A DNA stretch of 64,000 bases from Agrococcus beijingensis (GTDB taxonomy: Bacteria; Actinomycetota; Actinomycetes; Actinomycetales; Microbacteriaceae): positions 77,467 through 141,466 of the forward strand of contig NZ_CP132360.1 of NCBI RefSeq assembly GCF_030758955.1, given 5' to 3'. This document shows, in pieces, positions 49,688 through 58,238 of this stretch. Positions within the stretch are counted from its first letter, which is position 1, and each line of letters starts with the position of its first letter. A model generated the notes under the pieces. The model was not told where the DNA came from. It was given only the letters and a program-made list of their open reading frames with translations, and did no database searches. Made by a program: the position numbers and the translations under genes.

Positions 49688-50662
49688 ATGCTCGACCCCC
49701 GCCTGCGCCGCCTCGTCGAGCGGGGCCGCAGCGGGGCCCGCGCCGCGGCCTCCCGCGCCATCGGCGTGCCGCTGCAGCAGCATCCGACCGCCGCCCAGGA
49801 CGACCGTCCGTCGCGCGAGCTGGTCGCCGAGATCGCACGCCTGCGGCTGCAGAGCCTGACCTCGCGGCGCTCCGTCGTCGACCCGGCGGGGGAGGCGGTC
49901 GTCACGATGACCACCCACGGCAGCCGCATCCTGCTCGCGTGGGTCGCGCTCGAGTCGATCGCCCGCGGCGACGTGCTGCCCCGGCGCCTCATCCTCAGCC
50001 TCGACGCGCCCGAGCTGGCCCGGCCGCTGCCGGCGCCGCTGCGTCGGCTGGTCGCCCGCGGGCTCGAGATCGTGCCCGCGAAGCCGGGCCTCCGCGTGCA
50101 CGCGAAGTACTGGCCCTACGTCGGCGCCATCGCGCAGCACCGGATGCCGCTGGTCGTCAGCGACGACGACATGATCTATCCGCAGCGCTGGCTGCGCGTG
50201 CTGGTCGACGCGCACCGAGCGCAGCCCGAGCTCGTGCACGGGTTCCGCGTGCACGAGATGCAGTGCTCCGAGGGAGCGGTGTGGCCGTACCACCTGTGGA
50301 TGCCGGCCGACGGCACGGCGCCCAGCTTCGCCCACTTCGCCACGGGGGTCTCCGGGCAGATCCTGCCGACGGCGCTGCTCGACCGCCTGCACGCGGCCGG
50401 CGAGGCGTTCCGCGAGCTCGCCCCGAGCGCCGACGACGTCTGGATCAACGCGCAGGCGGTGCGCGCGGGCATCCGCACGGCCCAGGTCGAGCAGCGCAGC
50501 CGCAACTTCCCGTTCGTGCCGGCGACGCAGGCGACCGGCCTCTACCAGGTCAACGTGGCCGGCCGCGAGAACGATGCGCAGCTGGCGCAGTCGCTGCAGC
50601 CCGCCGACGTCGCCCGCATCTGCGCCGACTTCGAGGCGATCCAGCAGCGCCGCCGCGGCTGA
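49688..50662 (+). CDS. Putative GT-A fold glycosyltransferase
   Basis: 324 residues, family not certain. The sequence has a nucleotide-sugar type metal motif, LVVSDDDMIYPQRWLRVLVD, after MTTHGSRILLAWVALESIA and VLPRRLILSLDAPELARPLP; later SADDVWINAQAVRAGI resembles the acceptor-side acidic motif (DD-W) of surface-glycan transferases. The ATG at 49688 is leaderless after TATCGT; GTG codons at 49679 and 49682 are in frame. It is convergent with nothing and precedes the rmlA promoter, so it is probably monocistronic. Sugar unknown. Confidence 0.65.
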   Translation: MLDPRLRRLVERGRSGARAAASRAIGVPLQQHPTAAQDDRPSRELVAEIARLRLQSLTSRRSVVDPAGEAVVTMTTHGSRILLAWVALESIARGDVLPRRLILSLDAPELARPLPAPLRRLVARGLEIVPAKPGLRVHAKYWPYVGAIAQHRMPLVVSDDDMIYPQRWLRVLVDAHRAQPELVHGFRVHEMQCSEGAVWPYHLWMPADGTAPSFAHFATGVSGQILPTALLDRLHAAGEAFRELAPSADDVWINAQAVRAGIRTAQVEQRSRNFPFVPATQATGLYQVNVAGRENDAQLAQSLQPADVARICADFEAIQQRRRG

Positions 50663-50698
50663 GCCCCGCGGCCAGGGATGACGACGGCGCGCCCGGGC

Positions 50699-50704
50699 TA
50701 GACT
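50699..50704 (+). promoter_or_regulatory. Putative -10 box (TAGACT) of rmlA
   Basis: TAGACTCG lies 40 bp before the GTG at 50745; AAGGAGG at 50730-50736 in the leader is the ribosome-binding site. Confidence 0.55.
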
Positions 50705-50744
50705 CGCTCAGGCGCGACCGGAGGGTCGCAAGGAGGGCGGACAG

Positions 50745-51614
50745 GTGCGCGGCATCATTCTGGCGGGCGGTTCGGGCACCAGGCTGTGGCCCATCACGAA
50801 GGGCATCTCGAAGCAGCTGATGCCCATCTACGACAAGCCGATGGTCTACTACCCGCTGTCGACGCTCATGATGGCCGGCATCCGCGAGGTGCTCGTGATC
50901 ACCACGCCCGAGTACAACGAGCAGTTCCAGGCGCTGCTCGGCGACGGCGCGTCGCTCGGCATGCGCATCGAGTACGCCGTGCAGCCCAGCCCCGACGGCC
51001 TGGCGCAGGCGTTCATCATCGGCGAGGAGTTCATCGGCGACGACTCGGTCGCGCTGGTGCTCGGCGACAACATCTTCCACGGCACCGGCCTCGGCTCGAG
51101 CCTTCGCTCGCACGCCGAGATCGACGGCGGGCTCATCTTCGCCTACCAGGTGGCCGATCCGACCGCCTACGGCGTGGTCGAGTTCGACGACGAGATGAAG
51201 GCGATCTCGATCGAGGAGAAGCCCAAGGAGCCCAAGAGCGACTACGCCGTGCCGGGCCTCTACTTCTACGACAACAGCGTCATCGAGATCGCGAAGACCA
51301 TCGAGCCCTCCGCGCGCGGCGAGCTCGAGATCTCGACGGTCAACGAGCGCTACCTCGACCGCGGTGCGCTGCAGGTGCAGGTGCTCGACCGCGGCGTCGC
51401 CTGGCTCGACACCGGCACCTTCGAGTCGATGATGCAGGCGAGCGAGTACGTGCGCGTCATCGAGGACCGCCAGGGCTTCAAGATCGGCTGCATCGAGGAG
51501 ATCGCCTGGCGCGCCGGCTGGATCGACGACGAGCAGCTCGGCGAGCTCGCGAAGCCGCTCGTCAAGAGCGGCTACGGCACCTACCTGCAGCGGCTGCTCG
51601 CGCGCGGGCGATGA
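50745..51614 (+). CDS. rmlA: Glucose-1-phosphate thymidylyltransferase
   Basis: First step of dTDP-L-rhamnose synthesis. 289 residues, full family length: [20 protein letters not shown] (nucleotide loop, with the G-x-GTRL and K), [27 protein letters not shown] (DN metal site), [23 protein letters not shown] and [14 protein letters not shown] segment [22 protein letters not shown] start with a strong AAGGAGG. The RgpF-like gene begins in its stop codon (ATGA). Separated from rmlB by the CWB2-CAP gene and a glycosyltransferase. Confidence 0.95.
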   Translation: MRGIILAGGSGTRLWPITKGISKQLMPIYDKPMVYYPLSTLMMAGIREVLVITTPEYNEQFQALLGDGASLGMRIEYAVQPSPDGLAQAFIIGEEFIGDDSVALVLGDNIFHGTGLGSSLRSHAEIDGGLIFAYQVADPTAYGVVEFDDEMKAISIEEKPKEPKSDYAVPGLYFYDNSVIEIAKTIEPSARGELEISTVNERYLDRGALQVQVLDRGVAWLDTGTFESMMQASEYVRVIEDRQGFKIGCIEEIAWRAGWIDDEQLGELAKPLVKSGYGTYLQRLLARGR

Positions 51615-53107
51615 CCCGACCGAGCGTCGCCGTCCTGCGGGTGGGCGCGCAGCCGGGCTCGCGCGAGCTGGTCATGATCGCGGTCGAGCGGCTGCGCGCC
51701 AGGTTCGAGCGCGTGCTCGTCGTCGGTGACGCCGCGCTCGCCGAGCAGACGGGGGCGGATGCGTCGCAGGGCTCGGACTGGATCCGAGACTCCGAGGGCG
51801 CTCGCGAGCTGCTGCTGGCCGACGACGCCTGGATCGGGCCGCTCGACGACCCCGCCGCCTGGCGGGCGCCGGTCGACGGCGTCGCCGCGCTCGTCGACCA
51901 CCCGGAGTCGTGGCTGCTCGCCGCGGGCGCCGGCGTCGACCGGCTGCGGCAGGGGAGCGGCGCCGACCGGCCGCCGCTGCACCCGTGGGCCGACCTCGAC
52001 GTGCTCGCGGCCACCGCGCCGCTGCTGCCGCTCGAGGCCTTCGCCGCGCCGGCGCTCGACCTCGACGCGGAAGGGCTCGTGATGCCGCGGGTCGCCGATG
52101 CGCTGAGCCGCCGCGGCGTGCCGCGCGACGCCGTCGCGCGGGCGCTCGCGCACGTCGCGCTGCCGCGCGACCTCTCGACGAACCTCGGCCTGGTCGAGAT
52201 CGTGACCGACGAGGCTCCCGTGGCGACGCATCCGCCCCTCAGCATCGTCGTCATCATGCACGTGCACTACGTCGACATGCTCGACGAGCTGCTCGCCCGC
52301 GCCGACCACCTGCCCGGGCACCGGCTCGTCGTCACCACCTCCGACGCCTCGCGCGGCAGGCAGCTCGAGGCCCGGCTGGCCGAGCTCGGCCGCCCCGGCG
52401 AGGTGCGGGTCGCCGCCTCGAACCGGGGCAGGGACATCTCGGCGTTCCTGCTCGGCTGCCGCGACCTGCTCGACGACCCGACGATCGACCTGGTCGTGAA
52501 GCTGCACTCGAAGCGCAGCCCGCAGGTCGGCGGCGCCACCGGTCGCTCGTTCGCGGCGCTGCTGCTCGACAACCTGCTGCCGGGGCCCGGGCACGCCGCG
52601 CGGCTGGTCGCGCTCTTCGCCGCCGATCCGCGGCTCGGCATCGCGTTCGGCCCGATGGTGCACGCCGGCTATCCCACGACCGGGCGCGCCTGGTTCACGA
52701 ACCGCCCGCGCACCCAGGAGGTCGCCGACCGGCTGGGCATCGACACCCCGCTCGACGAGACCAGCCCCATCGCGCCCTACGGCTCGATGTTCATCGCGCG
52801 CCCCGCCGCCCTCCGGCCGCTCGTCGCCGGCGGGCTGACGTGGGAGGAGTTCCCCACCGAGGGCGAGTACCGCGACGGCAGCCTCGCGCACGTGGTCGAG
52901 CGGCTCTTCGTGCCGGCGGCGCTGAGCGCGGGCTACTCGTTCCGCACCGTGCTCTCGAGCCGCTGGGCCGCCGCGTCGCACGCGATGCTGGAGCACAAGC
53001 TCGACGACGCGGAGTCGAGCCTCGAGCGGCGCTTCGTGCGCAAGTCGCGGCGGGTGCCGTGGAAGCTGGGGCAGGTCGCGCGCTCGGTCAGGCTCCGGCG
53101 GCGCTGA
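51611..53107 (+). CDS. RgpF-like rhamnan synthesis protein, second half canonical
   Basis: 498 residues. The last 290 residues match the second half of the 54167-56023 protein: [71 protein letters not shown] and [10 protein letters not shown]. The first 200 residues are a shortened, diverged version of that protein's N-terminal half: the endings align ([14 protein letters not shown] ... [10 protein letters not shown] with MPRDVEDRMAAAGYP ... ATNLATLEIM), but the NTGFDVGAYR motif is missing. RgpF proteins take part in extending or modifying rhamnose glucans. ATG overlaps the rmlA stop. Basic C-terminus may touch the membrane. Confidence 0.85.
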   Translation: MTRPSVAVLRVGAQPGSRELVMIAVERLRARFERVLVVGDAALAEQTGADASQGSDWIRDSEGARELLLADDAWIGPLDDPAAWRAPVDGVAALVDHPESWLLAAGAGVDRLRQGSGADRPPLHPWADLDVLAATAPLLPLEAFAAPALDLDAEGLVMPRVADALSRRGVPRDAVARALAHVALPRDLSTNLGLVEIVTDEAPVATHPPLSIVVIMHVHYVDMLDELLARADHLPGHRLVVTTSDASRGRQLEARLAELGRPGEVRVAASNRGRDISAFLLGCRDLLDDPTIDLVVKLHSKRSPQVGGATGRSFAALLLDNLLPGPGHAARLVALFAADPRLGIAFGPMVHAGYPTTGRAWFTNRPRTQEVADRLGIDTPLDETSPIAPYGSMFIARPAALRPLVAGGLTWEEFPTEGEYRDGSLAHVVERLFVPAALSAGYSFRTVLSSRWAAASHAMLEHKLDDAESSLERRFVRKSRRVPWKLGQVARSVRLRRR

Positions 53108-53110
53108 GGC

Positions 53111-54019
53111 TCACCAGAGCCCGAGCGCGAGCAGTCCGGCGAGCACGACCCGCTCCGACGCGCGCCGGCGCAGGCTGCCGACGCCCCGCAGCAGCGTGAG
53201 GCGGGCGCGCAGGTCGTCGCGCTCGAGCAGCGACGCCAGCGCGGCGAGGCGCGAGCGCTCCGCGCCCTCGGCGACCCGCGACGCGATGCGTGCGATCACG
53301 GCCGCCTCGGTGCGGAAGGCGCCCGACCGCAGCCGGGCGAGCCGAGTGCGGGCCGATCCCAGGCCGATGTTGGCGCCCGCGACGTTGCGGTCGTGCTGCC
53401 GGTAGTCGATCACCGGCGCCTTGTCGATGTGCCAGCGCAGCCCCGCCGCGCGCACGATCGCGTAGACCAGCCAGTCGTGGATCGGAGCAGCAGCGGCCTC
53501 CGGGTCGTCGACGACCACTCGCCTGACGACGTCGAACGCGTGCGGGGTGAGCACGAACGTGCAGCCGGGGCCGGCGCTCTCGAGCACGTAGTCGAACGAG
53601 CGCTGGGGCTGCGCCTTGTCGAGCAGCACGCGGCGGTCGCCGAAGTCGGCGATGACGTTGGCGCTCACGGCATCGGCCTCGCGCAGCTGCTCGAGCTGCC
53701 GGGCCAGGCGGTCGAGGTTCCAGATGTCGTCCTGGTCGGAGAACGCCACGGCGGCGGCACCCGTGACGTCGGCGTCGCGGATCAGGCGCAGGAAGTTGGC
53801 GTGGGCGGAGCCGAAGCGGCCGGGCTCGAGCAGCTGCACGCGCGGATCGGCGGCGAGCTCCTGGAGCAGCGCGGGGGTGGCGTCCTTCGACGCGTCGTCC
53901 GAGATCACGATGCGCACCTCGACGCCCCGCTGCGCGAGGATCGAGTCGACCTGCTCGCGCAGGAACTCGACGCCCTCATGGGTCGCGAGCAGCACGACGA
54001 CGAGCGGTCGATCCGCCAC
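53111..54019 (-). CDS. Family 2 glycosyltransferase (RgpB-like)
   Basis: 302 residues. PLVVVLLATHEGVEFLREQV, then VRIVISDDASKDATPALL and VAFSDQDDIWNLDRLARQLE form the GT-A donor site, with PIHDWLVYAIVRAAG as acceptor-side motif. The order matches that of the GT2 gene at 45057 and of RgpB-type rhamnosyltransferases (SDQDD-W). GTG at 54019 follows GGAGG; GTG 54025 is an alternative. It converges tail-to-tail on the RgpF-like gene (3 bp apart) and is divergent from the next one. Confidence 0.88.
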   Translation of the reverse strand: MADRPLVVVLLATHEGVEFLREQVDSILAQRGVEVRIVISDDASKDATPALLQELAADPRVQLLEPGRFGSAHANFLRLIRDADVTGAAAVAFSDQDDIWNLDRLARQLEQLREADAVSANVIADFGDRRVLLDKAQPQRSFDYVLESAGPGCTFVLTPHAFDVVRRVVVDDPEAAAAPIHDWLVYAIVRAAGLRWHIDKAPVIDYRQHDRNVAGANIGLGSARTRLARLRSGAFRTEAAVIARIASRVAEGAERSRLAALASLLERDDLRARLTLLRGVGSLRRRASERVVLAGLLALGLW

Positions 54020-54065
54020 CGGCACCTCCAGGACTGCCGCTGCGACGCATCCGCGCAGCCTGTCC

Positions 54066-54071
54066 AGCCTA
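54066..54071 (-). promoter_or_regulatory. Putative -10 box (TAGGCT) of the RgpB-like gene
   Basis: On the minus strand TAGGCT lies 46 bp before the GTG at 54019. Confidence 0.45.
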
Positions 54072-54115
54072 GCCCCGGCGGCCGCCGGCGCCCGAGGCGC
54101 TCGGTGCCCTGCCGG

Positions 54116-54121
54116 TACGAT
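54116..54121 (+). promoter_or_regulatory. Putative -10 box (TACGAT) of the large RgpF-like gene
   Basis: TACGAT lies 45 bp before the ATG at 54167; no clear -35. Confidence 0.4.
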
Positions 54122-54166
54122 GGTCGGCGGCGCGGGTCGACCGCGCCGGTGAGCGAGGTCCCCTTC

Positions 54167-56023
54167 ATGCGCAGAGCGGTGTTCTTCCTGGTCTACGACC
54201 GGGACGGCCATGTCGGCGAGCACGTGACCCATCATCTGCGGGCGCTGCGGCCGCACGCCGACGCCATCCACGTGGTCTCCAACTCGGCGCTGACGGTCGA
54301 GAGCCGGGTGGCGCTCGAGGCCGAGGTCGACAGCGTCTGGGAGCGCGAGAACACCGGCTTCGACGTCGGCGCCTACCGCGCGGTGCTCGAGCGACACGGC
54401 GCCGCCATCGGCGACTTCGACGAGATCGTCCTCATGAACTACACGTTCTACGGCCCGATCGGCTCCTACGACGAGCTCTTCGCGCGCATGGACGAGACCG
54501 ACGCCGACTTCTGGGGCGTCACCGATCACGCGGCCGTCGTCCCCAACCCGTACACCGGCCAGGGCGTCATGCCGCGCCACATCCAGTCGCACTGGATCGC
54601 CGTGCGCCGGCGCATGGCGACGAGCGACGCCTGGCGCGAGTACTGGGCGACGATGCCGGTCATCGACTCCTATGCCGCGTCGATCATCCATCACGAGTCA
54701 CGCTTCACCGAGTGGTTCGAGCAGCGCGGCTTCCGCTCGGCGACCGCGTTCCCGGCGTCGGCCTACGGCGCCGTGCACCCCATCTTCGACGTGCCGACGC
54801 AGGTGATCGACGACGGCCTGCCGATCGTGAAGCGCCGTCTGCTCTTCCACGACCCCCTCTACCTCGACCACATGGCGGTCATGCCGCGCGACGTCGAGGA
54901 CCGCATGGCCGCCGCCGGCTATCCGCTCGAGCTGCTCTACCGCGACCAGGCGCGCACGGCGAAGCCCCGCGACTTCGCCACGAACCTCGCGACGCTCGAG
55001 ATCATGCCGGATGTCGACACGGGTGACGCCGACGTCTCCGGGCTGCGGGTCGGTGTGCTCGCGCACCTCTTCTACGACGACATGCTGGGAGAGATCCTCG
55101 AGCGGGCGAGCACGCTGCCCGACGGCTGGACGCTCATCGCGACGACCGACACGGAGGAGAAGCGGGAGCGGATGCTCGCCGCGCTCGCCGAGGCGGGCCG
55201 CAGCGGCGACGAGGTGCGGGTCGTGGAGTCGAACCGGGGCCGGGACGTCTCGGCGTTCCTGCTGGGCTGCCGCGACGTGCTGCTCTCCGACCGCTTCGAC
55301 CTGATCGTGAAGCTGCACTCGAAGCGCAGCCCGCAGAACGGCGCCGGCCCCGCGGCGCACTTCAAGGAGCACCTGTTCGGCAACCTGCTCGGCGCGGCCG
55401 GCGCAGAGGGCTACGCCCGCAACGTGCTACGGCTGTTCGTGGCGCGGCCCGAGCTGGGCATGGTGATGCCGCCGATGATCCACCAGGGCTTCCCCACGAT
55501 GGGCCGCGGCTGGTTCGCGAACCGCGAGCCGGCCATGCGCCTGGCCGAGCGCATCGGCATCCGCGTCCACTTCGACGACCTCAGCCCGCTCGCCGCCTAC
55601 GGCTCGATGTTCATCGCCCGCCCCGCGGCGCTGCGCCCGCTGCTGGAGGCCGACTTCGGCTGGGACGAGTTCCCGACCGAGGAGGGCTACGAGGATGGCG
55701 GGCTGCCGCACATGCTCGAGCGGCTGTTCGCCTACTCGGCGCTCGGCGCCGGCCTCCAGGTGCGCACGGTGATGACGACGCGCAACGCGGCCGTCTCGTA
55801 CCAGCGCCTCGAGTACAAGCTCGACGCGATGGCGCAGGGGGTGCCCGGGCACGCGTTCGAGCAGGTGCGCTGGGTGCAGGAGAAGGTGGCGGGCGTGCAG
55901 GGGGTCGCGGGCATCAAGCGCGCGATCTCGGATGCGTCGCCGCGCACGGCGAGGGTGCTGGCCGTGCCGCTCCGGGTGGCCCGCAAGGCCAAGGGTCGGG
56001 CGCGACGGGCGCTCGGCCGGTGA
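54167..56023 (+). CDS. RgpF-like rhamnan synthesis protein, full-length two-half form
   Basis: 618 residues. First half (about 1-290): AVFFLVYDRDGHVGEHVTHH, WERENTGFDVGAYRAVLERH, DEIVLMNYTFYGPIGSYDEL, DFWGVTDHAA, HIQSHWIAVRRRM and HHESRFTEWFEQRGF. Second half (about 300-570): [73 protein letters not shown] and [17 protein letters not shown]. Both motifs, NTGFDVGAYR and NRGRDVSAFL..KLHSKRS, are characteristic of rhamnan synthesis protein F. Basic C-terminus (ARKAKGRARRALG). Promoter with the TACGAT box; the Wzm gene follows. Confidence 0.9.
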   Translation: MRRAVFFLVYDRDGHVGEHVTHHLRALRPHADAIHVVSNSALTVESRVALEAEVDSVWERENTGFDVGAYRAVLERHGAAIGDFDEIVLMNYTFYGPIGSYDELFARMDETDADFWGVTDHAAVVPNPYTGQGVMPRHIQSHWIAVRRRMATSDAWREYWATMPVIDSYAASIIHHESRFTEWFEQRGFRSATAFPASAYGAVHPIFDVPTQVIDDGLPIVKRRLLFHDPLYLDHMAVMPRDVEDRMAAAGYPLELLYRDQARTAKPRDFATNLATLEIMPDVDTGDADVSGLRVGVLAHLFYDDMLGEILERASTLPDGWTLIATTDTEEKRERMLAALAEAGRSGDEVRVVESNRGRDVSAFLLGCRDVLLSDRFDLIVKLHSKRSPQNGAGPAAHFKEHLFGNLLGAAGAEGYARNVLRLFVARPELGMVMPPMIHQGFPTMGRGWFANREPAMRLAERIGIRVHFDDLSPLAAYGSMFIARPAALRPLLEADFGWDEFPTEEGYEDGGLPHMLERLFAYSALGAGLQVRTVMTTRNAAVSYQRLEYKLDAMAQGVPGHAFEQVRWVQEKVAGVQGVAGIKRAISDASPRTARVLAVPLRVARKAKGRARRALGR

Positions 56024-56058
56024 CGCCCGGGGACCGCGGCCGCGCGCTCGGCCGATGC

Positions 56059-56064
56059 TACGCT
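56059..56064 (+). promoter_or_regulatory. Putative -10 box (TACGCT) of the wzm-wzt genes
   Basis: TACGCT lies 41 bp before the ATG at 56106 and 8 bp before an in-frame GTG at 56073. Confidence 0.45.
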
Positions 56065-56105
56065 GATCGATCGTGCACGTGCCCCTCCGTGCTCGATGGA
56101 GGACG

Positions 56106-56960
56106 ATGACCGAGAACCTGCCCAGCCCGCGTGCGTCGGAGCGGGACATCACCCTCAACCTCCTGAAGAACCTCACGCTGCGGGAGATCCGGGCGGAGTA
56201 CAAGCGCACCGCGCTCGGCAGGGTGTGGTCGCTGATCAACCCGCTCGCGCAGATCGCGGTCTACTCGCTCGTGTTCGGCCTCATCCTGCGGGTCGCCGTC
56301 GCGCCCGGCGAGAACTCCGGCATCCGGTTCTTCCCCGCCTGGATCGGCGTCGGCGTCATCGTCTGGGGCTTCATCTCGGGCTCGATCTCCGCCGGCATGG
56401 GCTCGCTCGTCACGAACTCGGGCCTGCTGACGAAGGTCTACTTCCCCCGTTGGGTGCTGGTCGTCTCGACCGTCCTCGCCCGCACCTCGACGTTCGCCAC
56501 CGAGCTGCTGGTGCTGCTGGCCATCATGGTCGTCATCGGCGGACCGGCAGTGCTGCTGTACGCGGCGCTGCTCATCCCGCTGCTGGTGCTGACCTGCGTC
56601 TTCGCCCTCGGCATCGCGCTGCTGCTCTCGGTCGCGAGCGTCTACTTCCGCGACCTGCAGCACCTCTGGGCGATCCTCGCCCAGGTGTGGATGTACGCAT
56701 CCGGCGTCATGTTCTCGGTCGACATCGTGCGCAGCGCCCAGGAGGCGCTCGCCGAGGACGGCGTCTCGCTGCCGCTCGTGACGATCTTCGAGCTCAACCC
56801 CGCCGAGCGCTTCCTGCACGCCTACCGCGACGTGCTCTACGACTTCCAGGTGCCGTCGCTCGACATCTGGCTGCAGCTCACCGCCTGGTCGGCCATCTCG
56901 CTGATCGTCGGCTCGCTCGTGTTCCGCAAGCTCGCCCGCAACATCGTCGAGGAGATCTGA
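56106..56960 (+). CDS. wzm: Polysaccharide ABC exporter permease (Wzm/ABC-2 type)
   Basis: 284 residues with six membrane helices. Family pattern: LTLREIRAEYKRTALGRVWSL then NPLAQIAVYSLVFGLILRV at the start of the membrane domain, GIRFFPAWIGVGVIVWGFIS, FPRWVLVVSTVLARTSTFATEL, and VWMYASGVMFSVDIV followed by LNPAERFLHAYRDVLYD. The last helix ends in the positively charged KLARNIVEEI. Exports lipid-linked glycan across the membrane with Wzt. The start at 56106 gives the conserved N-terminus and follows GGAGG at a short spacing of 3; an in-frame GTG at 56073 is an alternative. wzt starts inside its stop. Confidence 0.92.
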   Translation: MTENLPSPRASERDITLNLLKNLTLREIRAEYKRTALGRVWSLINPLAQIAVYSLVFGLILRVAVAPGENSGIRFFPAWIGVGVIVWGFISGSISAGMGSLVTNSGLLTKVYFPRWVLVVSTVLARTSTFATELLVLLAIMVVIGGPAVLLYAALLIPLLVLTCVFALGIALLLSVASVYFRDLQHLWAILAQVWMYASGVMFSVDIVRSAQEALAEDGVSLPLVTIFELNPAERFLHAYRDVLYDFQVPSLDIWLQLTAWSAISLIVGSLVFRKLARNIVEEI

Positions 56961-58162
56961 TGGGTGAGCCCGCCGTCACCGTCGACCACGTGTCGAAGCA
57001 CTTCCGCGTCTACAGCGACCGCAACCAGTCGCTCAAGGCGACGGTGCTCGCCGGCCGGCGAGCGAAGTACGAGCAGTTCCAGGCGCTCAAGGATGTCGAC
57101 TTCGAGGTGCCGCAGGGCACCACCTTCGGGCTGCTGGGCCGCAACGGCTCCGGCAAGTCGACCCTGCTCAAGTGCATCGCGCGCATCCTCAACCCCAACT
57201 CGGGCACGATCACCACGCGGGGACGCGTGGCGGCGATGCTCGAGGTCGGTTCGGGCTTCCACCCCGAGCTGTCGGGCCGCGAGAACGTCTACCTCAACGG
57301 ATCGATCCTGGGCATGTCGCGCAAGGAGATCGATCGCAAGTTCGACCAGATCGTCGACTTCTCGGGCGTCGAGCAGTTCATCGACCAGCCGGTGAAGAAC
57401 TACTCCTCCGGCATGTACGTGCGGCTCGGCTTCGCGGTCTCCATCCACGTCGAGCCCGACGTGCTGCTCGTCGACGAGGTGCTCGCCGTCGGCGACATGG
57501 AGTTCCAGGACAAGTGCCTCGACAAGTTCGCGCAGTTCCGCGACGAGGGCCGCACGGTCGTGGTCGTGAGCCACGGCGTCGAGCAGATGCGCACCTTCTG
57601 CGATCAGGCGGCCTGGCTCGACCACGGCGTGCTGCAGGCGGTGGGCGAGGCCTCCGACATCGTCGACCGCTACTCCGACGTCGGTCACGGCGCCGAGGAT
57701 GTCGCGGGCGGCGGCAAGCGCTACGGCACCGGCGAGGTGCGCATCGACGACATCGAGCTGCTCGACGCGGCGGGAGCGCCCATCGAGTCGACGCCGACCG
57801 GATCGGCCGTCGCGCTGCGCCTGCACTACACGGCGAAGCAGCGCGTGGAGCGGCCGGTGTTCGGCGTGAGCCTCGCGACCGCGGGCGGCAAGCACCTCTG
57901 GAGCTATGACGGCCTGGCGGCGGGCGCGGTGCCCGACCGCGTCGAGCCCGGTCCCGGCACGCTCGACATCCGCATCGACCGGCTGACGCTCATGCCCGAC
58001 CTCTTCGACGTGAACGCCGATGTCAAGGACCAGCACAAGACCCGCACGTTCGACTCGCTCGAGCGATCGCTGCGCTTCCAGGTCACGAGCGGCCACCCGC
58101 GCGCCGCCGGCGGTTCGATCGTGCTCGACGCCTCGATGACGATGCCCCGCGCCGCCGACTGA
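56960..58162 (+). CDS. wzt: Polysaccharide ABC exporter ATPase with C-terminal glycan-binding domain (Wzt)
   Basis: 400 residues. ATPase domain (about 1-245): VTVDHVSKHFRVYSDRN, Walker A GLLGRNGSGKSTLLK, NPNSGTITTRGRVAAMLEVG, signature YSSGMYVRLGFAV, Walker B VLLVDEVLAVGD and switch His in VVSHGVEQM. The C-terminal domain (about 265-400) reads EVRIDDIELLDAAGAPIEST, ALRLHYTAKQRVERPVFGVS and RIDRLTLMPDLFDVNADV, a beta-rich Wzt_C module. In O-antigen systems it recognises the finished chain end, so this exporter may check the chain before export. ATG overlaps the wzm stop. Confidence 0.93.
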   Translation: MGEPAVTVDHVSKHFRVYSDRNQSLKATVLAGRRAKYEQFQALKDVDFEVPQGTTFGLLGRNGSGKSTLLKCIARILNPNSGTITTRGRVAAMLEVGSGFHPELSGRENVYLNGSILGMSRKEIDRKFDQIVDFSGVEQFIDQPVKNYSSGMYVRLGFAVSIHVEPDVLLVDEVLAVGDMEFQDKCLDKFAQFRDEGRTVVVVSHGVEQMRTFCDQAAWLDHGVLQAVGEASDIVDRYSDVGHGAEDVAGGGKRYGTGEVRIDDIELLDAAGAPIESTPTGSAVALRLHYTAKQRVERPVFGVSLATAGGKHLWSYDGLAAGAVPDRVEPGPGTLDIRIDRLTLMPDLFDVNADVKDQHKTRTFDSLERSLRFQVTSGHPRAAGGSIVLDASMTMPRAAD

Positions 58163-58238
58163 CCGACGCATGTCGTGGGCGTTGCGCGCCCTGCATGTAC
58201 CCTGAGTGCGACCCTAACCCTGAATGAACGGTTGAAGG

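Noticed and set aside
56073..56105. Upstream GTG starts for wzm
   Set aside because: The extra 11 residues are not conserved-looking, and a leader with GGAGG before ATG 56106 is more typical, so it is kept only as an alternative.
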